A stretch of DNA of 64,000 nucleotides from an uncultured Acetatifactor sp. (GCA_910578815.1 CAJTSE010000018.1:1-64000), one strand, 5' to 3'. Counted from the first letter of the stretch, positions 52,833 through 60,420 are shown. Made by a program: numbers and translations. Notes: a model not told the origin generated them from the sequence alone.

Positions 52833-52987
52833 GTACTACCGGAAATCTTCGGTTTCCATGTGCCAATGATAAGCGAAAAAGGGCAGTTTGTGCAAAAAAA
52901 CAGCAGAATGGAGCGGAATACGACAGAATTACGCGATGAAAATCAGTACTAAAAGAGTGGCTTTTATTGTATAAATAATAGTATCCA

Positions 52988-53012
52988 CTTGAAGGTTTAT
53001 AACCTCTTCAAG
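52988..53012. promoter_or_regulatory. 25-bp palindrome upstream of the SSB-like gene
   Basis: CTTGAAG GTTTATAACCT CTTCAAG, with a nested GTT/AAC pair, 45 bp before the start codon. It could be an operator or an mRNA hairpin over the leader. The remaining 52833-52987 stretch shows no gene. Confidence 0.5.
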
Positions 53013-53056
53013 CGGTGTTACCGGAAAAAGTCTTGAAGTAAGAAGGGAGAACAAAA

Positions 53057-53692
53057 ATGACAGATAAGGTAATTGAAAACAATCAGGTAACGGTGATGGG
53101 GGAAATCGTCAGCGGTTTTTCTTACAGCCACGAGATCTACGGGGAAGGATTTTACATGGTGGACATCAGATGCAAGCGGCTCAGCGAAAGTTTTGATATT
53201 ATACCGGTTATGGTGTCCGAGCGGCTGATGGATGTGACGGCGGATTATGTAGGTGAACTGATCTGCATCAACGGTCAGTTTCGTTCTTATAACCGTCACG
53301 AGGAGCGCAAAAACAGGCTGGTGCTTTCCGTTTTTGCCAGGGAGGTAAGCTTTATCGAAGAGATGGAGGAAAGCTCCAAGACAAATCAGATCTTTCTGGA
53401 CGGTTATATCTGTAAGGAACCCATATATCGTAAGACTCCTTTGGGAAGAGAAATTGCCGATCTTCTGCTTGCGGTAAACAGACCTTATGGCAAGTCGGAT
53501 TATATTCCCTGTATCTGTTGGGGAAGAAATGCCCGGTATGCCAGCGGTTTTGGCGTGGGAGAGCGCTGCGCAGTGTGGGGCAGGATTCAGAGCCGTGAAT
53601 ATATGAAGAAGCTGGACGAGGAAAACGTGGAAAGAAGGGTGGCGTTTGAGGTCTCAGTGAGCAAGCTGGAGAGGATGGAGGAAGAAAACTGA
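53057..53692 (+). CDS. Single-stranded DNA-binding-like protein with two OB folds
   Basis: 211 aa. The N-terminal half (residues about 8-105) reads NQVTVMGEIVSGF...VDIRCKRLSES; the second (about 112-205) starts QIFLDGYICKEPIYRKTPLGREIADLLLAV (in parts) and contains PCICWGRNARYA, the classical bacterial SSB pattern. Two OB folds in one chain would make a dimer equivalent to the usual SSB tetramer. There is no acidic DDDIPF-type tail, so it is probably not the main replicative SSB. An AAGGGAG RBS is present. Confidence 0.8.
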   Translation: MTDKVIENNQVTVMGEIVSGFSYSHEIYGEGFYMVDIRCKRLSESFDIIPVMVSERLMDVTADYVGELICINGQFRSYNRHEERKNRLVLSVFAREVSFIEEMEESSKTNQIFLDGYICKEPIYRKTPLGREIADLLLAVNRPYGKSDYIPCICWGRNARYASGFGVGERCAVWGRIQSREYMKKLDEENVERRVAFEVSVSKLERMEEEN

Positions 53693-53839
53693 TACATATT
53701 TGCCAAATTTAGGAAAGTGTGATATTCTTACATAGATAGAGACATACATCAGGTAATCTGCCTTATGGGCGCAAGCCGGTTAAGGGAGGGCAGGTGTACC
53801 TGCGGCCCGGTGCGCAGGCTGCGGAAAGGTATGACGATT

Positions 53840-54334
53840 ATGGCAAAGGGTTTAATATATATTTATGCCGGCGACGGGAGAGGAAAGTCACCTGCCGCCA
53901 TCGGAAGAGCCGTTCAGGCGGCAGTGGAGGGAAAGCATGTTGTGTTCCTCCAGTTTTTAAAAGGAAAGGGGCAGGAAAACTCCGATTTCTTAAGAAGAAT
54001 GGAGCCGGAGGTCAAGCTGTTCCGGTTTGAAAAGTCTGATGAAAATTATGAAGAACTGTCGGAAGAGCGTAAAGCGGAGGAAATTGGAAATATACATAAC
54101 GGTATGAATTACGCCAGAAAAGTACTGGCAACAGGCGAATGCGATCTGCTGATTCTGGATGAGGTGCTGGGGCTGGTAGAAAAGGGGATCGTGTCCGTGG
54201 AGGACGTGAAGACATTGCTGGAATGCCGCGGAGATACCGACGTGATTCTTACCGGAATCAAATTGAGCGATGAAATCTGCATCCTGGCAGATGAGGTTTC
54301 CAAAATCGAGACCGTCAAGTTTAAGGTGTGGTGA
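53840..54334 (+). CDS. CobA/CobO/BtuR-like corrinoid adenosyltransferase
   Basis: 164 aa. The P-loop GDGRGKSPAAIG (about residues 8-19), VVFLQFLKGKGQENS (about 32-46), Walker B-like CDLLILDEV (about 96-104) and VILTGIKLSDE (about 132-142). The family transfers adenosyl from ATP to cob(I)alamin. The P-loop has Ser in place of the usual Thr-Thr pair, a mild deviation. The ATG at 53840 has AAAGG ten bases before it; ATG 53831 is nearer to it. No other cobalamin genes or cobalamin riboswitch are next to it. Confidence 0.82.
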   Translation: MAKGLIYIYAGDGRGKSPAAIGRAVQAAVEGKHVVFLQFLKGKGQENSDFLRRMEPEVKLFRFEKSDENYEELSEERKAEEIGNIHNGMNYARKVLATGECDLLILDEVLGLVEKGIVSVEDVKTLLECRGDTDVILTGIKLSDEICILADEVSKIETVKFKVW

Positions 54335-54510
54335 CGAACTGTTGCAGACACCCACAACCTGACGATGCCAGCCGGCAGTCATTCTCATGCGGACCCGCTT
54401 GCGCTTGGGGCTCGACGTAGCGGTACATAAGCAAGCACAGTACGCTTGCCAAGTACCAACGTCTTGCACAGTCCGCATTGAGAACAACAGCCGTCTGTCA
54501 CCTGTTACTC
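54335..54510. repeat. Dispersed inverted-repeat element (copy 2), downstream of the adenosyltransferase gene
   Basis: It is the reverse-complement relative of 28622-28843, beginning right after the stop codon at 54334. Matching blocks include CATTCTCATGCGGAC, CTTGGGGCTCGACGTAGCGG, AAGCAAGCACAGTACGCTTG and GAACAACAGCCGTCTG. It lacks the roughly 50-bp mini-hairpin insert of copy 1. Its outer parts can pair with each other to form one long imperfect stem. Confidence 0.75.
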
Positions 54511-54554
54511 GATTGCGGGAGGTCTGAACTGATATTGTGGTGACCAACAGATGC

Positions 54555-54583
54555 TTGACATTCGCACAGGATGGTGTTATGAT
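54555..54583 (+). promoter_or_regulatory. Promoter of the lysine riboswitch-dapA transcript
   Basis: Consensus -35 TTGACA and -10 TATGAT, 17-bp spacer, about 35 bp before the riboswitch. Confidence 0.75.
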
Positions 54584-54617
54584 GCAAATATACTCGTAAG
54601 TATATATAAATAATTGA

Positions 54618-54800
54618 GATAGAGGTTGCATTTTTCAGGAGTATCCGTTTTGATGCTACAGGGGCAGACGAAAGGCGGAAAAAGGGGAAGATGCCGAAAG
54701 AGGCGATGACCTGAAAGTCAAATCTTGGGCATACAGTGAATAACTGTGTGACTGTCATCCGCAGGCAGCGGATGGGGCGCTATCGGCAGGTATCGAAAAG
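54618..54800 (+). ncRNA. Lysine riboswitch (L-box)
   Basis: Conserved L-box blocks occur in order: AGAGGTTGCA (54621), CAGGAGTATCCG, AAAGGGGAAGATGCCGAAAG, CTTGGGC, AACTGTGTGACTGTCATCCG, GGATGGGGCGCTATCGG. The P2 and P4 paired regions are apparent. It controls dapA, the first enzyme specific to lysine synthesis, by lysine-dependent termination at the hairpin at 54809-54840. Confidence 0.85.
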
Positions 54801-54808
54801 GTATTAGT

Positions 54809-54840
54809 CCGCCGGCGTTTTATACGCCGGCGTTTTTATG
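54809..54840 (+). terminator. Terminator of the lysine riboswitch expression platform
   Basis: CGCCGGCGT and ACGCCGGCG form a perfect stem around TTTAT, followed by TTTTTATG. It should form when lysine is bound. Confidence 0.85.
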
Positions 54841-54871
54841 CACAGGGGCGCAGTGCGCGCTGCGCACAGAT

Positions 54872-54936
54872 GAAATTGTTGCTTATGCAACGTGCGCCTC
54901 GCGCGGCGATTAGGGAGAAAATCTTCCCTACTCGAT
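54872..54936. repeat. 65-bp palindromic repeat, copy B (dapA leader)
   Basis: Hairpins TTGTTGC/GCAACG, CGCCTCGCGCGGCG and TAGGGA/TCCCTA around GAAAATCT follow in this order and end in CTCGAT, matching 8746-8811 along its length. Just upstream is another hairpin, GCGCAGTGCGCGCTGCGC (54848). It lies between the riboswitch terminator and dapA, so it is part of the read-through mRNA. Confidence 0.7.
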
Positions 54937-54982
54937 TGAAACTTGAAACCAGTACATCAGAAACGGCAATGGAGGTGTCAGT

Positions 54983-55867
54983 ATGGCGATTTTTAAAGGA
55001 TCTGGTGTGGCGATCGTCACGCCTATGACGGAGGATGGAGCAGTAGATTATGGGCAGTTTAAAAAACTCATTGAGTTCCAGATTGCAAACGGGACGGACG
55101 CGATTATTGTCTGCGGAACCACGGGAGAATCATCAACCCTGACCCATGAAGAGCATCTGGAGGTGATCCGCTGCTGTGCGGAGACGGTTGCAAAGAGGGT
55201 GCCGGTGATTGCCGGAACCGGCTCCAACTGTACGGAGACGGCGGTTTATCTTTCCACGGAAGCGGAAAAGGCAGGGGTAGACGGGCTGCTGCTGGTAAGC
55301 CCTTATTACAACAAGGCAACGCAAAACGGGCTGTACGCGCATTTTAAGGCGGTGGCGGATGCCGTAAACATTCCCTGTCTGCTGTATAATGTGCCCGGCA
55401 GGACCGGCTGTAATATTCTTCCGGAAACCATTGTCAGGCTGTGCAGGGATGTGGAAAATATCGTGGGCGTCAAGGAGGCCAGCTCCGATATTAAGCAGAT
55501 TGCACGTCTTGCGGCGATGGGAGAGGGATGTGTGGACATTTACTCCGGTAATGATCATGAGATCGTACCTATTATGTCTCTGGGAGGATTGGGAGTGATC
55601 TCCGTGCTTGCCAACATTGCGCCGGCGCAGACGCATGAGATCTGCCGGACTTATCTGGACGGAAACGTAAAAGAGAGTACCTGCCTGCAGTTAAAAGCGC
55701 TGGAGCTGTGTGACGCGCTTTTCTGCGAGGTGAATCCGATTCCCGTGAAGAAGGCGTTAAATCTGATGGGCATGGGAACAGGTCATTTGAGAATGCCGTT
55801 GACACAGATGGAGCCCGCAAATGTAGAGTGTCTGGAGAAAGCCATGAAGAATTACGGGCTCATTTAA
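54983..55867 (+). CDS. dapA: 4-hydroxy-tetrahydrodipicolinate synthase
   Basis: 294 aa TIM barrel. The motifs are TTGESSTLTHEEH (about residues 45-57), the catalytic Tyr in LLVSPYYNKATQNG (about 103-116), YNVPGRTGCNI (about 134-144), and the Schiff-base lysine in VGVKEASSD (about 162). It condenses pyruvate with aspartate semialdehyde at the entry to lysine and DAP synthesis, which also feeds peptidoglycan and spore dipicolinate. GGAGG precedes the ATG. Under lysine riboswitch control. Confidence 0.96.
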   Translation: MAIFKGSGVAIVTPMTEDGAVDYGQFKKLIEFQIANGTDAIIVCGTTGESSTLTHEEHLEVIRCCAETVAKRVPVIAGTGSNCTETAVYLSTEAEKAGVDGLLLVSPYYNKATQNGLYAHFKAVADAVNIPCLLYNVPGRTGCNILPETIVRLCRDVENIVGVKEASSDIKQIARLAAMGEGCVDIYSGNDHEIVPIMSLGGLGVISVLANIAPAQTHEICRTYLDGNVKESTCLQLKALELCDALFCEVNPIPVKKALNLMGMGTGHLRMPLTQMEPANVECLEKAMKNYGLI

Positions 55868-56063
55868 CGGGCAGAATCAAAACATTTTTCATAAGCGAAC
55901 TTGTTGACCTTGAAATCGTGTGTCGCGGCAGAACCGTGACATGGAGGTTAGTGTGAAAAATAAATTTTTCACACGCAAATTTGTGCCTGCGGCTCATACG
56001 ACAAAAAGCCTGTGCTTTTCGTCGGCAAGAATTCGCAGGTTGTGGAAGGGCATGGTTATTAGT
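55868..56063. other. Hairpin-rich gap between dapA and dapB
   Basis: It contains a perfect 24-bp palindrome GTGTGAAAAATAAATTTTTC ACAC (55951-55974) and a second stem with ACGAC/GTCGG-type arms and AAAAGC/GCTTTT (about 56000-56027). dapB's frame runs through part of it, but the conserved start is later. No terminator T-run is seen, so dapA-dapB cotranscription with mRNA processing is likely. Confidence 0.5.
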
Positions 56064-56831
56064 ATGACAAGAATTATCATGAGGGGCTGCAACGGGAAAA
56101 TGGGGCAGATCATCAGTACACTGGCGGCACAGGATGAGGATGCCGTGATTGTGGCAGGCATTGATCTTTGGGATGACGGCCATAATACGTATCCCGTATT
56201 TGAGACGCTGGAGCTTTGTGATGTAGAGGCGGATTGTATCATTGATTTTTCGCAGGCGGCAAGAGTGGAAGAACTGTTGGATTATTGCGGCAGGAGGGGG
56301 ATGCCATGTGTACTGTGTACTACGGGCTTAAGCCGGGAGCAGCAGGCTCTTGTTGAAGAGACTGCCAAAAAGGCGGCAATCCTGCGTTCCGCAAATATGT
56401 CTCTGGGAATCAATTTGATGCTGAAGCTTTTAAAGAAGGCAGCGGATGTGCTTGTACCGGCAGGGTTCGATGTGGAGATTGTGGAAAAACATCATAACTT
56501 AAAGCTGGATGCCCCCAGCGGTACGGCGCTGGCTCTTGCGGATTCCATAAATGAAGAGCTGGGAAACGAGTATGAATATGTCTTTGACAGAAGCGGCAGA
56601 AGAAAGAAACGTCCCCGGAAGGAGATTGGAATCAGTGCCGTGCGGGGCGGTACCATTGTGGGTGATCATGATGTAATATTTGCGGGTGAGGATGAAGTCA
56701 TAACCTTTTCACACACCGCATACTCCAAAGCAGTTTTTGGTAAGGGGGCCATACAGGCGGCAAAATTTCTTGCGGGAAAGCCTGCAGGTATGTATGATAT
56801 GAGTAATGTGATAGAGGCAGTCCTGTCCTAA
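56064..56831 (+). CDS. dapB: 4-hydroxy-tetrahydrodipicolinate reductase
   Basis: 255 aa from the ATG at 56064, giving the family start TRIIMRGCNGKMGQ with its nucleotide-binding glycines. EKHHNLKLDAPSGTAL (about residues 141-156) holds the catalytic His pair and Lys. SAVRGGTIVGDHDVIFAG follows near 193. It reduces the DapA product with NAD(P)H. The reading frame opens at 55920 but those residues match nothing and cross hairpins. It lies directly downstream of dapA. Confidence 0.94.
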   Translation: MTRIIMRGCNGKMGQIISTLAAQDEDAVIVAGIDLWDDGHNTYPVFETLELCDVEADCIIDFSQAARVEELLDYCGRRGMPCVLCTTGLSREQQALVEETAKKAAILRSANMSLGINLMLKLLKKAADVLVPAGFDVEIVEKHHNLKLDAPSGTALALADSINEELGNEYEYVFDRSGRRKKRPRKEIGISAVRGGTIVGDHDVIFAGEDEVITFSHTAYSKAVFGKGAIQAAKFLAGKPAGMYDMSNVIEAVLS

Positions 56832-56878
56832 GGGCTGCCTTTACCACATAGGTGCGTTAAAAATATAATGGCCGTAAA

Positions 56879-57601
56879 TTAGCGGCTGAGAATACTGCTG
56901 ACGCCGCCGGAGCGCATACCGCCTGCGGTATTGCTCATGCCGTTGGCTGCGCCCGTGCCGTTAGTGCCTGTAGTACTGCCTGCGGTGCCGGTACCCGTGC
57001 CGTTAGTGCCTGTAGTGCTGCCTGCGGTGCCGGTACCCGTGCCGTTAGTGCCTGTAGTGCTGCCTGCGGTGCCGGTACCCGTGCCGTTAGTGCCTGTGGT
57101 GCTGCCTGCGGTGCCGGTACCTGTGCCGTTAGTGTCTGCGGTGCTGCCTGTGGTGCCCGTACCCGTACCGTTAGTGCCTGTGGTGCCCGTGCCTGCACCG
57201 CCAGCGTTTGTGCCGTTGGTGGTGTCGGAGCCTGTGCTGCCGGCAATGCCGTTGTTGTCTGTTCCGCTGCCGGAAAGGTCATCTGCAATGTCGTCAATAA
57301 AATCGCCGGCATTCTCAAGCAGAGAGTCATCGCTGCCGGTGGAGTCATTGCCTTCAGTCACGGAATTATTGTGGCTGCCGTTGTTGTTTGCGGTGTTGGA
57401 GCCGCCTGTAGTGCTGCCCGTACCATTGTTGCCGTTGCTGCTGCCTGAGTTGTTGTTTCCGGCCATGCTTCCGGAATTGTTGCCATTGTCATCGTTCGTA
57501 CAGGCTGTAGCCATACACACGAAGGCCAGCACCAGGCTCAGCGCAAGGAATGTCTTTCCATGAAATTTTTTTGCTTTTGCCGATTGCTTATAATTTTTCA
57601 T
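56879..57601 (-). CDS. Putative lipoprotein with a 42-bp tandem repeat
   Basis: 240 aa from the ATG at 57601 (GGAGGAG upstream). A basic start and hydrophobic core end in MATAC, a plausible lipobox, followed by an Asn/Gly/Ser-rich region. Residues about 77-117 contain an acidic LLENAGDFIDDIADDL helix that recalls small clostridial lipoproteins. The C-terminal half is a Gly/Thr repeat of 14 residues (unit T-N-G-T-G-T-G-T-A-G-S-T-T-G). No known domain. The repeat probably varies in copy number and the tail may span the wall. Confidence 0.75.
   Translation of the reverse strand: MKNYKQSAKAKKFHGKTFLALSLVLAFVCMATACTNDDNGNNSGSMAGNNNSGSSNGNNGTGSTTGGSNTANNNGSHNNSVTEGNDSTGSDDSLLENAGDFIDDIADDLSGSGTDNNGIAGSTGSDTTNGTNAGGAGTGTTGTNGTGTGTTGSTADTNGTGTGTAGSTTGTNGTGTGTAGSTTGTNGTGTGTAGSTTGTNGTGTGTAGSTTGTNGTGAANGMSNTAGGMRSGGVSSILSR
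56950..57170. repeat. 42-bp tandem repeat (minisatellite) in the lipoprotein gene
   Basis: About five copies of a 42-bp unit on the plus strand, containing GTGCCGTTAGTGCCTGTAGT then GCTGCCTGCGGTGCCGGTAC. Inner copies are almost identical; outer ones are degenerate. The length is a multiple of three, so copy number can change without frameshift. Confidence 0.85.
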
Positions 57602-57754
57602 AGTCTCCTCCGTTCTATAATAAGATAAGCATACAAATCTGTCATCCGGGAATGTGAAATGACGGATTCGCGGATAGTATGTGGAGCGATAGACAAAAAT
57701 ATTCTTAAGCAAATATGAAAAAATACATATGAAAAAATAGGAGAGAATGTAAAT

Positions 57755-58537
57755 ATGGAATTCAGACCTTGTATAGATATTCATAACGGTAAAGTAAAAC
57801 AGATTGTGGGCGGCAGCTTAAAGGATACCGGCGATTTTGCCAGGGAGAATTACGTAGCCGTGCAGGACGCTGCTTTTTTTGCTTCGCTGTATCGGGATAA
57901 CGGGATCAGGGGCGGACACATTATCCTGCTAAATCCAGAGGGCAGTGAATATTATGAAGAGACCAGACGGCAGGCTTTTGCGGCGCTAAAGGCATATCCC
58001 GGAGGAATGCAGATCGGGGGCGGAATCACGGCAGAAAATGCGGCGGATTTTTTAAAAGCCGGAGCAACTCATGTGATTGTGACTTCTTATGTATTCAGGG
58101 GAGGACGTATAGATTACGGAAGACTGCAAAGACTGGCGGACACTGTGGGGAAGCACCGGCTGGTTCTGGATCTGAGCTGTAAAAGGACGGCGGATGGTTA
58201 TCGGGTTGCTACGGACCGATGGCAGAATATTACGAAAGAAAAGGTTGACGAAGTACTCTTGGAACGACTTGCAGGTTATTGCGATGAATTTTTGGTTCAT
58301 GCAGTGGATGTAGAAGGACGCGGTGCCGGGATCGAAGAAGAATTGGCAGGACTGCTGGGAAAATGGGGAGGAATGCCGGTTACTTATGCAGGCGGGGTTC
58401 ACAGCTATGAGGATATATATTTATTGAAAAAGCTTGGAAAAAACAAGATGAATGTCACTATCGGCAGTGCTTTGGACTTATTTGGCGGCCCCTTGGAATG
58501 GTGCAGAGTGTTGGAAATCTGTAAAAAGAACGTATAA
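57755..58537 (+). CDS. hisA: Eukaryotic-type HisA (ProFAR isomerase)
   Basis: 260 aa TIM barrel. It begins FRPCIDIHNGKVKQIVGG, continues GGHIILLNPEG, GGMQIGGGI (phosphate-binding loop), HAVDVEGRGAGIEEEL and MPVTYAGGV. These features match the HIS6-like branch of HisA found in fungi, plants and some bacteria rather than the usual bacterial HisA. It converts ProFAR to PRFAR in histidine synthesis. No other his gene is adjacent. A GGAGAG RBS is present. Confidence 0.85.
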   Translation: MEFRPCIDIHNGKVKQIVGGSLKDTGDFARENYVAVQDAAFFASLYRDNGIRGGHIILLNPEGSEYYEETRRQAFAALKAYPGGMQIGGGITAENAADFLKAGATHVIVTSYVFRGGRIDYGRLQRLADTVGKHRLVLDLSCKRTADGYRVATDRWQNITKEKVDEVLLERLAGYCDEFLVHAVDVEGRGAGIEEELAGLLGKWGGMPVTYAGGVHSYEDIYLLKKLGKNKMNVTIGSALDLFGGPLEWCRVLEICKKNV

Positions 58538-58635
58538 ATTGTATAATTTTGACAAAAAGCATAGTTAAAATTGTGTAAGATATATATATTATTATTTTTT
58601 TCTTGGGGATATGTTACAAAAATGTTAAATCCTCG

Positions 58636-58664
58636 TTGATGTTGAAAGATACATATGGTAAAAT
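58636..58664 (+). promoter_or_regulatory. Promoter of the M23-like/bactofilin pair
   Basis: -35 TTGATG and -10 TAAAAT with a 17-bp spacer, about 45 bp before the start at 58710. Confidence 0.5.
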
Positions 58665-58709
58665 GAGTTCATTCGAGTTTTCAAGCATAAACAGGATAGG
58701 TGGCTTTAT

Positions 58710-59423
58710 ATGGGACGACAACGACATAAGCGAAAGAAGCATCGGATTGTTCTTCTGGCATCGGATGCGGTGAATGCCGGAGTGGAACAGATCCATTACC
58801 ACCCCTGGAGGCCATGGATTGTCATTTTGATTCTTTGTGTCTTTCTTGGGGCTTGTCTTGGCTATTTTTATTTTGTGGAGAGCTATCGAGCGGATAATGA
58901 TAAAGAGTCTTCCGCGTATCAGGAGCTGATTGCTCAGCTGGAACAGGAAAAAGCTGATCTTGAAAGCCAGGTTGCCGAGTTGAATGAAGTCGTTCAGATT
59001 CTGAGCAATACGGTAAACCAAAAGACACAAAATGAAAACCAACTGGCGGAACAGCTGGAAAAGCAGACAACGCCGACGGAATTTCCTCTGACGGGCATGG
59101 CAACTATGGAAATGGCTGCGGAGGGAGACCCCATGTGTATCTTCACCGCTGCGGATGGAGCCATGGTGGTGGCTACGGCGGGAGGAACTGTCACGGCAGT
59201 TAATGATGACAGTGAATACGGACACAATATCTGGGTGGATCACGGAAATGGGTATGTGACGGTATACCGTAATTCCGGTGAGGTAAAAGTGAAGCAGGGA
59301 GAGAAAGTAACGCAGGGAACTACGCTGTTTTTAATCAGTGATGAAAACGGCAAGCTGGGATACCAGATGCTCAGAGACGGGACATATATTGATCCCATGG
59401 AAATGCTGGCTATCAGCGGCTGA
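58710..59423 (+). CDS. Membrane-anchored degenerate M23/LytM-like protein (SpoIIQ-like)
   Basis: 237 aa. An Arg/His/Lys-rich cytoplasmic start (residues 1-30), one transmembrane helix (about 35-54), a coiled coil (about 65-110) and a LytM-like beta domain (about 135-235). The fold pattern G-G-T-V, GHNIWVDHGNGYVTVYRN and VKQGEKVTQGTTLF is clear. The zinc ligands are lost: no HxxxD in the first strand, Arg-Asn where YxHL is expected, and GYQMLRDG where HLHFE is expected. Probably a catalytically inactive scaffold. Upstream of the bactofilin gene. Confidence 0.85.
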   Translation: MGRQRHKRKKHRIVLLASDAVNAGVEQIHYHPWRPWIVILILCVFLGACLGYFYFVESYRADNDKESSAYQELIAQLEQEKADLESQVAELNEVVQILSNTVNQKTQNENQLAEQLEKQTTPTEFPLTGMATMEMAAEGDPMCIFTAADGAMVVATAGGTVTAVNDDSEYGHNIWVDHGNGYVTVYRNSGEVKVKQGEKVTQGTTLFLISDENGKLGYQMLRDGTYIDPMEMLAISG

Positions 59424-59508
59424 TATTTTACAATATTGATAGCGTTTGCCACTGCAGGAAATTAATCATTGAAGGAATGTCCGCCGGGACGGGCAGGGAG
59501 GTATTGAA

Positions 59509-60003
59509 ATGAAGAAAAACAAGGAACTTATCATTACCACACTGATCGGAAGGGGAGCCGAATGTAATGGCGATTTTTCGTCCACGGGATCAGCCAGGGT
59601 GGATGGATGTATCAACGGTAATGTGACGGTGACAGGAACGCTTATTGTAGGCGTGACGGGAAATATAAACGGTGATATTCAGGCGCAGTCTACTATTATC
59701 GGCGGTGAAGTCAATGGAAATGTAACTGCGGCGGAAAGAACGGAGCTGACTCAGACTGCCAGAGTGATCGGCGATATTAATACGGAAATCATTGTGATAG
59801 ACGAAAAGGCTGTATTCCAGGGCGGCTGCAACATGAACCAGGAGACGGGAGGAAAGCGTCCCAAGCCGGCGGCGAGGGCCGTGCGGGCGGGCAAAAAGAC
59901 TGCCAAAGAAGCTATTGCAGAGGCATTAAAGGAAGTGGAAGAGGCAAGCCGTGAGGCTGCGGTGGAAGAGCTGGAAACCGTTCAGGAGCCGGAGCGGCCT
60001 TGA
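59509..60003 (+). CDS. Bactofilin
   Basis: 164 aa. A central beta-helix (about residues 12-110) with repeated hydrophobic/Gly turns: LIGRGAECNGDFSSTGSARVDG, NGNVTVTGTLIVG and NINGDIQAQSTIIGG (in parts). The C-terminal tail (about 120-164) is Lys/Ala/Glu-rich and helical. Bactofilins polymerise without nucleotide and scaffold wall enzymes. Pairing with an M23-family gene immediately upstream is a widespread arrangement, and here the partner is the degenerate form. A GGGAGG RBS is present. Confidence 0.92.
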   Translation: MKKNKELIITTLIGRGAECNGDFSSTGSARVDGCINGNVTVTGTLIVGVTGNINGDIQAQSTIIGGEVNGNVTAAERTELTQTARVIGDINTEIIVIDEKAVFQGGCNMNQETGGKRPKPAARAVRAGKKTAKEAIAEALKEVEEASREAAVEELETVQEPERP

Positions 60004-60048
60004 ATAATTTGGCAGGAAGATAAAAACAGTTAGATGATACATAAATAT

Positions 60049-60093
60049 AAGTCCCAGGATTTGACTGCTTTGAAGCAGCCTGTCCTGGGACTT
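60049..60093. terminator. Bidirectional hairpin between bactofilin and yerC-like genes
   Basis: AAGTCCCAGGA and TCCTGGGACTT arms with an inner CTGCTT/AAGCAG stem, lying between convergent genes. Confidence 0.65.
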
Positions 60094-60108
60094 ATTGATT
60101 ATCTGCCG

Positions 60109-60420
60109 TTATTGCTGTTCCGCCTCGGCGGCTTTTTGGCTTAAACGGTTGAATACCATCTCATAGCCATCATTTCCGTAATTTAAGGAGCGATTTACAC
60201 GGCTGATGGTAGCGGTAGAAGCGCCGGTTTTCTCGGCAATTTCTAAATAGGTTTTGCGGCTTCCCAGCATGGCAGCCACCTCGAAGCGCTGAGAGAGGGA
60301 GAGCAGCTCGTTTACCGTACATAGATCTTCGAAGAAACTGTAGCATTCTCTGCGGTCTTTCAGGCAGAGAATAGCGTCAAACAGGGAATCTACGGCTTCT
60401 GTCTTAATTTTTTTGTTCAT
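60109..60420 (-). CDS. YerC/YecD-family TrpR-like regulator
   Basis: 103 aa from the ATG at 60420. An upstream ATG (60483) has no RBS and exceeds the family length. All-helical TrpR-like fold: LFDAILCLKDRRECYSFFEDLCT, LSLSQRFEVAAMLGSRKTY, and the HTH IAEKTGASTATISRVNRSLNYG (in parts), ending GYEMVFNRL. The physiological ligand of this family is not established. It lies divergently to a DUF1836 gene with promoters for both between them. Confidence 0.88.
   Translation of the reverse strand: MNKKIKTEAVDSLFDAILCLKDRRECYSFFEDLCTVNELLSLSQRFEVAAMLGSRKTYLEIAEKTGASTATISRVNRSLNYGNDGYEMVFNRLSQKAAEAEQQ

Noticed and set aside
54841..54936. Possible CRISPR-like or tRNA-like structure in the stacked hairpins before dapA
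   Set aside because: There is no regular spacer-repeat spacing and no anticodon arm or T-loop; they match the palindromic repeat family instead.
56931..57563. A 210-codon plus-strand frame with Val/Pro repeats opposite the lipoprotein gene
   Set aside because: It is the antisense shadow of the 42-bp repeat; the minus-strand frame has an RBS, signal peptide and lipobox.
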